This document shows, in pieces, positions 43,901 through 53,619 of a stretch of DNA of 64,000 bases. The DNA lies in contig NC_090261.1 in NCBI RefSeq assembly GCF_037325665.1, positions 66,758,778 to 66,822,777 of the forward strand, in the 5' to 3' direction. The notes beneath the pieces are model-generated. The model saw only the letters and a list, made by a program, of their open reading frames with translations. It ran no database searches and was not told the origin of the DNA. Source of the stretch: Littorina saxatilis (Eukaryota > Mollusca > Gastropoda > Littorinimorpha > Littorinidae). Within the stretch, counting starts at the first letter, position 1. Each line of letters begins with the position of its first letter. A program made the translations under genes and the position numbers.

Positions 43901-45827
43901 TGTGTTGCATTATTGTGTTGCATTATTGTGTTGCATTATTGAACTGAAAGTGTTTTCTCCTCTTCCTCAGGATCCTTACTTCAGAATGACACGTGACGCG
44001 GCTCCGAGGATGGGTCTGCTGAAGCCGGCTCTGATCCACTCCAAGTTCTTCCCGTCGCTGCTGGGCCCAAAGGGAAAGATGAGCTCCAGTATCAACGAGT
44101 CCTCCATCTTCCTCACCGACTCTGCTGAAGTGATCAGGGACAAGGTTGGTTGGTAATTAATTGTCTGCTGTTTCTCAGAAAGATGGCATGAACTTGAAGT
44201 GCTTGTGGATCATATTCCAAACTGTTGGACTCATAAAGGAACAATGATAACAAGTGTTAATGAGATGTACTTGTGAGTTATAACTAGTGATCTAAATTAA
44301 AAAACCAACAACAAATTAACAAATACATAACAACCAAAACAACTAACTAACAAATACATAAAAACCAACCACCACCACCGCCACTACAACAATAAAAACA
44401 TCCCTAAACCAATAGGAAAATATTTGTAATGATTTGTTATGAATGTAGAATGCAGCAATTTAGAGAACATTGTGGGAAAGAGAGGCAGAGTGGTATAGTG
44501 GTCAGAATGGTTGCCTCTCACAATGGCTGTTGAGGATCAACCCCCACTCAGTGCAAACACAAATACCGTACGTTCGGGACTATAAGGCGCTTCGTTATAA
44601 ACGGCGCATCCCCCACTTTTAAGTTTGAAATGAGAAAAATCCACACAATGGAGCAGAACTCCTTGTGAAAGGGGAGATTACTGCATCACCCTGTTACAGA
44701 TGACTTATATGTCAATAACATTCAGTGAATATGGACATGTTTGTGTTGTGACAGGTGCTAAGATATGCGTACTCCGGGGGTCAGGCCACTGAGAAGGAGC
44801 ACAAGGAGAAGGGAGGCGACTGTGATATTGACGTGTCTTTCCAGTATCTCCGTTTTTTCATGGAGGATGATGCGAGACTGGAACAAATCCGCCAGGTAAG
44901 TTCGTTCAGTAGTTGCTGTTCTGTTTTAAACTTGCATTCAAATTTTCCTGAAAAAAACGAAGAAGACAGACTGCTAATACCCCAAAATCAAGCATTAAAA
45001 ACCAATAAAGGTTTATCACTGCAATTTTGAATAGTATGGAATACAAAACTTGCACGATTTTTTTTATTATTTTATCAATTGAAAGTAATAAGTAATATTA
45101 ATAATGAGAAATAATAGGCATTGTATTTGATTAAAAATCCCATAATCTAACATCTTTTGTTTGTTGATTCCTGTTTTTAAAAATGTGATTTATATTTTCT
45201 CCTCAGCAGTAGGTAAGATTATTTGTGCAATTGACAGTCTTCGTTCAAACATTGCTCTTCCCGTCATTCAATGCTACACACTTACACCACAGTTTTTCTG
45301 GCGGGGAAATAGCTCAGTCGGTAGCGTCGCTGGCTTCAATACCAGTTGTTGCTATCGGCGTGGGTTTGATCCCCACGTTCGGCGAGGGATTTATTTCCCA
45401 GAGTCAACATAGTGCAGACTCTCCTCAGTGTCCGAACACCCCCGTGTGCATGCATGCGCACGATAAAGAACCCAAGTTCACAGCAACATTCTCAGGGCTT
45501 GGAAACCTGAATACATGCATGCAGGGGAAAAAGAAAAAGAAAAAAAGGGTAGCGCTGTATACTGTATGGCAGCTTGCTTTCCCCAGGGAGAAAGCAGCCC
45601 GAATTTCCATGAGGGTAACCTCACAGGACTATATGAATCTTATCCTTATCCTGTTGTTCGTGTAACAGGACTACAGCAGCGGCAAGATGCTGACCGGTGA
45701 CCTGAAGCAGGAGCTGGTCACCGTGCTGCAGAAGCTGGTCGCTGAACACCAGCAGAGACGAGCCAAGGTCGACGACGCCACCGTCAAACGGTTCATGACG
45801 CCCAGGAAACTGAACTTTAAATACTGA
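34614..45827 (+). CDS. WARS1: Tryptophan--tRNA ligase, cytoplasmic, copy A
   Basis: Class I synthetase that charges tRNA-Trp with tryptophan using ATP, in the cytosol. Eight exons: 34614-34845, 39721-39835, 42029-42148, 42758-42946, 43277-43484, 43971-44144, 44755-44895, 45669-45827; clean GT-AG junctions and phases, 445 aa (human 471). Residues ~5-50 ([36 protein letters not shown]) resemble a diverged WHEP domain. Then [20 protein letters not shown], the eukaryote-specific N-terminal motif; [25 protein letters not shown] (HIGH-type motif, H145-H148); [42 protein letters not shown] and [16 protein letters not shown] (Trp pocket); KMSSS at 324-328, where human has [15 protein letters not shown] near the C-terminus. 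No missing catalytic block seen. Intron 1 is 4.9 kb and repeat-filled. Tandem with copy B, head-to-head with WDR25. Confidence 0.95.
34874..34964 (+). repeat. (GA)n microsatellite just after a splice donor
   Basis: About 91 bp of pure GA starting 28 bases after the donor of WARS1-A exon 1 (GATCA|GTAAGT). Further short GA runs are at 35055-35085 and 35317-35335. Confidence 0.95.
34985..35632. other. Intronic LINE-tail-like remnants
   Basis: WARS1-A intron 1. Two stretches (about 35088-35140 and 35338-35385) resemble each other and 23810-23880 (AACTTTATTTTACAAGGATA; TTCGTTATTTACGAGGGTAA), probably 3' ends of minus-strand retroelements. No exon found. Confidence 0.4.
35640..35943 (-). mobile_element. 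tRNA-derived SINE (family B)
   Basis: On the minus strand it starts with the tRNA-like head CCCGGTACCTCAGTTGGTAG, then GTCGCAGGTTCGAATTCGGG (B box), and ends in TCCCAGGGATGGGACAATAA with an ATGAAAATGAAAATG-type tail. A second copy is at 57440-57722, also minus. Confidence 0.85.
35970..36340 (+). mobile_element. tRNA-derived SINE (family A) with 12-bp target-site duplication
   Basis: Direct repeats GGTATGTGTCCA at 35958-35969 and 36341-36352. The head has TGGCGTGGTGGTAAGACGTC and GTGAGTTCAAATCCCGG; tail (GAA). It inserted beside family B SINE 35640-35943. Confidence 0.92.
36436..36788 (-). mobile_element. tRNA-derived SINE (family A), reverse orientation
   Basis: Reverse-complement copy: GAACTCACGACCTTCTGATT and GGCCACTGCACCCGTC at its right (5') end, AGCATGCTGGGTATTTT in the body. 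Flanks ATCTAAGATAGT and ATCTGAGATAGT look like a target-site duplication with one change. Confidence 0.85.
37003..37315 (+). mobile_element. Interspersed repeat (family E) with gastropod-type tail
   Basis: Shares about 310 bp with 60084-60455: GCGGGTTAGGGGGAAGAATT, GGATTCTGTTTCTCCTTTTA, TTGCATTCTCCCAGTAAGGT, GTCGCGATATAACCTTCGTG, GTTGAAAACGACGTTAAACA, then (AAAG)n. This copy lacks CTCCCCAGCATGTCGTAAGA near its 5' end. Looks like a SINE or LINE 3' end. Confidence 0.8.
37408..38212 (-). mobile_element. Non-autonomous TIR-like element, copy 2
   Basis: Reverse orientation to 12549-13400: begins CAAGTCGCGTAAGGCGAAAT, contains AGCCGGATATGACGTCATG and ACCACGACCCTCGTCTCGAT. In WARS1-A intron 1. No transposase frame seen. 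Confidence 0.75.
38345..39186 (-). mobile_element. Non-autonomous TIR-like element, copy 3
   Basis: Same orientation and content as copy 2, from which it is separated by ~130 bp. Begins CAAGTCGCATAAGGCGAAAT and ends TTGACTAAATGTAAAAAAG. Copies 2 and 3 differ at many positions, so they are separate insertions or an old duplication. Confidence 0.75.
39318..39534. mobile_element. Degenerate copy of the TACAGTGGAACCCCC MITE
   Basis: Eroded left end (GTGGTACAATGATAGCTCCC), internal TTTTAAGACCACACAAAATC, an expanded G-tract at 39476-39497, and right end AAGAGGGGTTCCACTTTAGC. In WARS1-A intron 1. Confidence 0.65.
39833..41536 (+). repeat. 34-bp minisatellite made of copies of the WARS1-A exon 2 donor
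   Basis: Unit CAGGTCAGTACTTTTGGTCG + TTAAGATACATACA, 34 bp, 50 units. The first unit is the real exon 2 end and donor (CACAG|GTCAGT, exon ends 39835). By my count 32 of the other 49 units keep exact CAGGTCAGT; the rest read TAGGTCAGT, CAGATCAGT, TAGGGCAGT, CATGGCAGT or CAGGGCAGT. The order of variant units from about 40071 recurs from about 40751 (680 bp, 20 units), showing a higher-order duplication. Confidence 0.96.
41757..41946. mobile_element. Copy of the TACAGTGGAACCCCC MITE
   Basis: Left AACACAGTGGAACCCTCCTT, right GGGGGGGTCAACTGTACC with a G-run, internal GGAGGGAGTCTTAAAATGGG. It ends about 80 bp before WARS1-A exon 3. Confidence 0.75.
42149..42757. other. WARS1-A intron 3, no feature seen
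   Basis: Contains a poly-C tract near 42187-42197. Nothing else recognised. Confidence 0.5.
43590..43873. mobile_element. MITE copy with expanded CCCATTTTAAGACC repeat
   Basis: About 15 tandem copies of a 14-17-bp word (CCCCCATTTTAAGAC) followed by the normal MITE right end GGAAGTCTTAAAAGGGGAGT + TCCACTGTAC. The left end was lost or absorbed in the expansion. In WARS1-A intron 5. Confidence 0.8.
44567..44645. mobile_element. Fragment of an interspersed repeat
   Basis: ACCGTACGTTCGGGACTATA then AGGCGCTTCGTTATAAACGG, a pattern I recognise from terminal parts of widespread non-autonomous DNA elements in animals. In WARS1-A intron 6. Weak. Confidence 0.4.
45303..45660 (+). mobile_element. tRNA-derived SINE (family C) abutting the WARS1-A exon 8 acceptor
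   Basis: tRNA-like head GGGGAAATAGCTCAGTCGGT then GGGTTTGATCCCCACG; body GTGCATGCATGCGCACGATA, AGCAGCCCGAATTTCCATGA; pyrimidine-rich tail ATCTTATCCTTATCC. The tail ends about 10 bp before the exon 8 acceptor (GTAACAG|GAC), so it appears to supply most of the pyrimidine tract. Confidence 0.88.
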
Positions 45828-47495
45828 GACGTCGCCTGCTGACATCAGTACATGTACTTTTAAAGCTTCAAGGCTTCTTAGCTGGACTTTTGAATTTAAC
45901 ATACATACGCAAAGTGTTACTCGCTTTTTTCAGCAGCAGTTTAAAACTACACAGCTTATTGTGTGTTCAGATACCTATGAAAGTGCTGTGCCCTTTTGCT
46001 TTTATTCAGCAATAGTTTAAAACAACATGGCTTCTTGTGTGAACTTCGGAATTTCAGATAATAATAATAATAATAATAATGCAAACTTTTATAGCGCTAT
46101 TCTAGAAAAATGTCTACTCTTAGCACTTTACAATACATACATCGACCAAGCATACTATACACGCACAGGCAAAGAAACCGACCAAACATAACCAACAAAC
46201 TATACATGCACAGGCAAAGAAAACGACCAAGCATACAATACACGCACAGGCAAAGATAACGACCAAACATAAGCAAACATACTATGACCATACTAGATAC
46301 CTGTGAAAGTGCTGTACTTTTTTTGGGTGAAGCTTGTTGTAAAAACTCACAACTGTTTGGGTTTAGCAGACTTTTATTGATATTTGTTTCACTTTTAAGC
46401 TCCAAGTATGTATGTCTTTTATCAAGTACCATCCATAAAACGTGATTTGCGAAGTTATTTCCATAGCGCATGGAGTGTTCAGCTGATGACTCTTCATAAC
46501 AAATGTTTATTTGTTATTTTTTATTTGTTATTTTTACATTGATCTCCTTTATTTTTATATGGTTAGCTGACAGATTTATGTAGCTTTTACTGCAAAATGT
46601 TAACATCCAGAACTTTTTATAAACTGTTGAGCAACACAGCGTCTTTATAGGTGTTTTATTTAAACTGTTCTACTGAATCCCACACAATGTATATTTTTTT
46701 TCTTTCTTCTTTTTCTTCATTCCCTGGCTGCAACTCTCATATATATCATACTAGATGAATACCCGCTTCGCCGGGTACGGCTTCGCCGGGAAGAAGTATA
46801 GCCGAATACCCAGCTTCGCCGGGGACCCGGCTTTGCCAGGTATACGCCGGCTTTGCCGACGCACCGTACGAAGGAAGGGAGATAAACGCGCAAAACACTG
46901 GAGAAGATAAGGAAGAGTTACTGGGAATGGATGTACAGAAAAACCATAAAAACCAAAATCGGTTCGGCGCTGCGCGCTGAGAGCACGTGTTGAAAATGTT
47001 CATCGACCAGATTGTGTCCGGGGTCTACCTGAATATGCCCACCAAATTTGAAGCAGATCCATCGAGAACTTTGGCCGTGAATCGTGAACACACAGACAGA
47101 CAGACAGTCACACACAAGCCGTATATATAGATATAGATGCATTACCTTTTTTGCAGGAGTAGGCTTTTATGTGTGTGGCCTTTTTGGGCCATTTGTGCAG
47201 TCATACTTCCTTTTGGGGTGCGGAACCTTTTTTTGATGCTAAAACAATTATCCACCTGTAAGTTTTACTTTGTTATTACTTTTGGTTTTGATATTAGCAT
47301 AAAAAACATGAATATATATTATAAAAAGCATTTTTATAATATATATTCAAGTTTCCTTTTGGAGCGTCAAAGCTGTTTTTCTTATTTAAAACCACAGAAA
47401 TAATATTGGTGCTAAAGGGCTGAATTCTGAACTATTTGAAATTATACCATTTTAATATAATGATGATGACAAATATCAGAATCTCAGCAGATATA
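45828..47495 (+). other. WARS1-A 3' region with retroelement remnants
   Basis: Probable 3'UTR at first. About 46060-46290 holds (AAT)n and TTTATAGCGCTATTCTAGAA, like the LINE 3' end at 31000. About 46753-47132 is an interspersed repeat (GAATACCCGCTTCGCCGGGT; CACACAGACAGACAGACAGT; tail GTATATATAGATATAGAT), class not determined. Confidence 0.55.
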
Positions 47496-48072
47496 CAGGG
47501 TGGTCCAAAAAAATGTAGACAGTTTTGCGTGCCTGTCATTTCTGCTACAGGGCTCCCACCTATTCTTTTTCACCTGGAATGTCTCACACAAGCATGAAAG
47601 TTTAGTAAGGCACAGTTTTTTCTTCTTTGCAACATCATTTCTGGGCGTAGTTCAATAGTTCATCCCATTCTCAATCAAAGCACCTCGTCCCCAGATCTTT
47701 CTCCTCCAGATTTCTTCCTCTGGGGGTACTTGAAGGAAAGGGTTTACCCCAACAATCCACAGACAATACAAGCGCTAAAGGAGAACATTCTTCGTGAAAT
47801 CAGGAGGATTCCACTTGAGACCTTGGACAGAGTTATCAACAACTTCAATGTCCGTGTCGCAGCCGTAATCCAGAGACGAGGTGCTTAGATTGAGAATGTG
47901 ATGAACTATTGAACTACGCCCAGAAATGATGTTGCAAAGAAGAAAAAACTGTGCCTTACTAAACTTTAATTCATGCTTGTGTGAGACATTCCAGGTGAAA
48001 AAGAATAGGTGGGAGCCCTGTAGCAGAAATGACAGGCACGCAAAACTGTCTACATTTTTTTGGACCACCCTG
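47496..48072 (+). mobile_element. Internally deleted mariner-type transposon with ~185-bp inverted repeats
   Basis: Flanked by TA on both sides. Ends CAGGGTGGTCCAAAAAAATG and its inverse CATTTTTTTGGACCACCCTG. The inverted repeats run about 185 bp inward with only a few differences. Between them the plus strand keeps the transposase C-terminus: SPDLSPPDFFLWGYLKERVY, ILREIRRIPLETLDRVI and a stop at 47888. PDLSPPDFFLWG is the block following the last catalytic Asp in mariner transposases. The rest of the transposase is deleted, so it is non-autonomous. Confidence 0.92.
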
Positions 48073-48569
48073 TATATGAAGTACAAAGTATTCATAATCT
48101 CGGTTGTTTTAGTTGTAGACTTGTGCATTCTATGAAGGACCTTTCCATGTGTGAATTTTTTTTTTTATCAACTTTCATCAGGTCTTCTTATTTGAGAAAT
48201 TAGAGGATGTATTGGAAAATTGTTCTTGAATAAATTACTGGATTTCGAAATTCTAGATAGTTTCCAAAGTGTATGTTGTCTTGCTTTGCTTACTGGTCAG
48301 CTAAAACATATATAAGTTCTATTTCACTTCAGAAATACATGTGCCACTTTTTTTATCAAGTAAAAAATCCAGTATTCTTGTTTCTCACTTATTCAATGTA
48401 TGCATTTTGACTGAAATATTGCTTTTGTAAATCAGTTTTGTCTATACTTTGCCTGGTACGTAGTAGTTCGATGGTAGTTTGGCTTTGTTAATCTGCACAT
48501 CCATTTAAAAGTAGCTCAGAATCTCAGTTGTTATCACATTTTATAGTTTATTCTTGGCTTTTGGGGTAC

Positions 48570-48575
48570 AATAAA
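48570..48575 (+). terminator. Candidate poly(A) signal for WARS1-A
   Basis: AATAAA in GGTACAATAAAGAGTG; an alternative AATAAA is at 48229-48234. If either is used, the 3'UTR includes the mariner insertion. Not proven. Confidence 0.4.
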
Positions 48576-48615
48576 GAGTGATACTGAAATATTTCTTATT
48601 TCATATTATGAATTA

Positions 48616-49467
<852 letters not shown>

Positions 49468-49885
49468 TTGGCTCACGTAAGTGTAGCCTATGCGATGATA
49501 AACTTTGTCTGTCTGTGCGTGCGTGCGTGCGTGCGTGCGTGTGTGTGTGATAGAAACTTTAACATTTCCGAGTCTATGGATAAAGCTCGCATAAGAAGAT
49601 TACGTCTCGGTCAAAAGACAGTGTTTGACGTGTGTGATAGAAACTATTTGAAGACGTCACATTATGACGTAAGAGGGTTAGACGTCACGCAAAGGAATTA
49701 CTGAAAGTCTCGGTCATTGTTATTGTGAGCGGGCCGAGACTAATTGGCAGATCCAGGGTCTCCCTTTCTTGCACAGTTTCACCTATGCTTACTGTGTGTG
49801 TATGTGTGACGGAGTGATTGAGTTTGTGTTACTGTTTGTCGATTTCTTACACGTCTGAGCCTTGAAGGCTTCGCCTCTTGTTTTA
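49468..49885 (+). repeat. Interspersed repeat (family F), copy 1
   Basis: Shares TTTTTGGCTCACGTAAGTGT, AGCCTATGCGAT, GAAACTTTAACATTTCCGAG, GAGCGGGCCGAGACT, GACGGAGTGATTGAGTTTGT and GCCTTGAAGGCTTCGCCTCT with copies at 49990-50475 and 53303-53692. Contains short hairpins (TCTCGGTC…GGGCCGAGA). Class unknown. Confidence 0.75.
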
Positions 49886-49989
49886 TTTGTGTATATTGTC
49901 AGATTACTCCCCTTTAATTTCGCCGTCGATAGCGCGCAACATAGTGTCTCTGAAGATTGATGCACGTTTAAGACCCGCTGAAGCAGACG

Positions 49990-50475
49990 CTTTTTGGCTC
50001 ACGTAAGTGTAGCCTATGCGATCGTAACTTTGTCTGTCTGTGCGTGCGTTTGTGCGTGCGTGTGTGCGTGTGTGTGTATGTCTGTGGTAGAAACTTTAAC
50101 ATTTCCGAGTCTATGTGTGAGTGGTTATCCAAGACTATGGATAAAGCTCGCATAAGATTACGTCACGGTCAAAAGTGTTTGACGTCAATTAATGCATCAT
50201 GACTGCATGCCTCCCTGTAGTCTTTCTCTCTCGCGTGGTGTGTGTGGTCTCGGTCATTGTTATTTTGAGCGGGCCGAGACTATTTGGCAGTCGTGTCCCT
50301 GTAAGTAGGCTACATGCAGACACAGACAGATCTAGATCTAGTGTCTCTCTTTCTTGCACAGTCGTCACCTAAGCTTACTGTGTGTGTGGGTGTGTATGTG
50401 TGACGGAGTGATTGAGTTTGTGTTACTGTTTGTCTATTTCTTACGTGAGCCTTGATGGCTTCGCCTCTTGTTTTT
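49990..50475 (+). repeat. Interspersed repeat (family F), copy 2
   Basis: Same word order as copy 1, ~100 bp downstream of it. Two near-adjacent copies suggest a tandem or paired insertion upstream of WARS1-B. Confidence 0.75.
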
Positions 50476-50859
50476 GTTGCATTCTTCTCATAACAGTACA
50501 CATCTTTCTGTTAGACGGTTACTCGATCTAACATCATTCATGTTGATCGTTAACGGGAGAAAACTCATGACTACTTTATTTATACAGTGATTGCTTGGTA
50601 GGCTTGTAATACTGACATTTTTTTTGTTTTGAAGCTGATATCTTATGTTGCACATGATGGCATCAGATTGTAATATCTATAATGTTCAGCTCACTTCAAC
50701 TTGATTTGTGCTATTATAAAGATAATTTTGGCAGACAGTTTGTTAAGTTACCCAGTGTTTCATCAGTTATGCTCATCACATGCATACTTATAGAGCCATG
50801 TAGTTGACAAGTCTTTGTAGTCTGCTGTCACACCTGTGTTTTCTTTTTGTACAGGTAGA

Positions 50860-53579
50860 ATGGCAACAGAAGAATCCACAAAAGCTATGGAGGACGTGAA
50901 GATCGGGGATGCAGCGAAGGAGCAAGACGATATTGTTGATCCATGGAATGTGCAAAGTTCATCGGAAACTGGTGTTGATTATGACAAACTGATCAGTAAG
51001 TTGTCTGAAACTGTGTATGAGACAACATTTGACAAAAGGTGACGTTTTCATGTCAGTATGTCCCAAATGACATCACCAGTACATTTTTCATTCTATCTAA
51101 TCTGTTTTCGTTCTATTTTTTCTAATAACATGCGTTAACAATTGATTGCCAACTGGAATGGAAGAGCACAAAAATTGTAACTTGATATGTAGTTTCTCTA
51201 GAGGGAAAACATCTTCCACTTTCATGTCAGTGTGTCCCATGCAACATACATTTGCCAAACAGCTATGCGTAAGTAGATTATTTGTTTGTGGTATAGAACA
51301 TACTGATCAACAATCAAAGTCAGTTTTCACATTCATGTTCTACCTATTTCTTATATATGTTTATTCTTTTGGCAATGGTGAAATGTCAGCAATCGTGTGT
51401 CATTCGGGACAGTAGACATGACACCTGACCTTTTGTCACTGTCTCGTATACATTTTTGTGTTCGCTTGTGTCTGTACAGCAAAATCTGATTTTATGGACA
51501 TTAAGTCTGTTTTATCAAAACATGTTCATAACATAACATAACACAACATAAACAGCTTATTAGGAATTCAGCCTTTCGGCTGGTATGATGTATACAATAC
51601 AATGATGTTTAAACTATCATGTTAAAGAATCTGTGACAAACAAGGCACAGTGACTACAAAGGTCTGTCTCCCAGATATCTTCCCAAATAAAAATCCAACA
51701 AATGTCTAAAGAAGATTACGCAGAAGTATCAGGATTTAGAGTTTTGTGAGAGAGGGGGGAAAAGTGTGTGTTTGAGGCAATCTTCCTTAATAGCCCTGTG
51801 TAAATTTCACCGTCACACGGAATGAATCTAAAATGTTTACTCTTCTTTCAGTGTGTGACATTACTTCCACGGGGCTGTTTTTGGAGATAGCTGTGTTGGT
51901 CATGAAGGCCTCCTAGCTTTAAACAGTTATCTCCCCTTGATGACAATGGACACACAAGCTGAAACTGAAAGCTTCCAGAAAGAGTTCAGTTATTTTGTTA
52001 ATCAGCATGCCTTTTATATCCATATGCTTGTAGTGTGGTTTTTGTTTCAGAACGGTTTGGAAGCAGCAAAATTGATGATGCCTTGATACAGAGAATTGAG
52101 AAAGCCACTGGCAAGCCTGTCCATCACTTCTTGAGAAGAGGAATATTTTTCTCACACAGGTATATTTTTTATGGTTACATTTGGTGAACGTTTCGTTTTA
52201 AAATTCTGCTTTTGTACAATTGTAATTTAAAAAACCAAAAACATTGCCAACGAATGGGTAGGACTAGGAGAAACAGATTCAGATTCTCATGAAAATATAA
52301 AATCGTCTGCCTAAGAATGAAAAAAATGGCAGACTGAGAGGGGAGAATGAAGCTGACATAAGATAAGTTAAGAAAACTTTAATGTCCATTTTCATTTTAC
52401 ACAAACATTTCTTTTGGCACCAAATCGCATTTCTGATAACACAAAGACATGATAAAAAAGCTTAATTTATAAATATATCACAGTAACTGACGCTCTTGCA
52501 TAAAACACACACACACACTCGCACACACAAGACTGTAATTTCTAAACGAGAGTAATCAGATCCTTTGCTGCTTGCTGTAAGTGTGAGGCTTGTATTGTGC
52601 AGAGACATGTATGCGCTGATAGAAATGTACGAGAAGAAACAGCCGTTCTACCTGTACACCGGGCGAGGTCCATCCTCGGACGCCATGCACCTCGGTCATC
52701 TGGTGCCCTTCATCATGACCAAGTGAGTGTGGAAAAATAAAAAAACCAAGATGAATTATTGGATTGTTTAATTCAGAACAAAACAATCACAAGAACCTTG
52801 ACCTAAGTCATTGTTCTGTCATTGCTATGACCATTTTGGAGATAGTCTAAGGCCTCAAATTAACTGGGCGAAGTCAACAACGCGAAGTATACCTCGCGAA
52901 GCTGGTCACACGAAGCTTTGGCTCTAAGGTTTCAATAAAAAACTGTGCAGTCTTCGCAAAGTCGACTGGGACTCAATGAAAGACCGCCTTAAAGATAAGT
53001 CACACTAGTTTTGTCTGGTGTGTCTCTTGTTTGTGCGCTTTAAAGGCCGTTACATTGTGGTTCTTGTGCTTTAAAGGCCGTTACATTGTGGTTCTTGTGC
53101 TTTAAAGGCCGTTACATTGTGGTTCTTGTGCTTTAAAGGCCGTTACATTGTGGTTCTTGTGCTTTAAAGGCCGTTACATTGTGGTTCTTGTGCTTTAAAG
53201 GCCGTTACATTGTGGTTCTTGTGCTTTAAAGGCCGTTACATTGTGGTTCTTGTGCTTGTTTTGTATCGGCCTGAATGAAATGTTCCAATGATTTAACCTT
53301 TCTTGGTTTTTGGCTCACGAAGTGTAGCCTATGCGATCGTAACTTTTGTCTGTTTGTGCGTGTGTATGTCTGTGGTAGAAACTTTAACATTTTGTCATTT
53401 GAAGACGTCACATTATGGCATAAGAGGGTTAGTCGTCACGCGTCTCGGTCGTTGTTATTTTGAGCGGGCCGAGACTAGTTGGCAGTCATGTCCCTGTAAG
53501 TGAGCTACATGCAGACAGATAGATCTAGATCTAGTGTCTCGCTTTCTTGCACAGTTTTACCTATGCTTACTGTGTGTGT

Positions 53580-53619
<40 letters not shown>

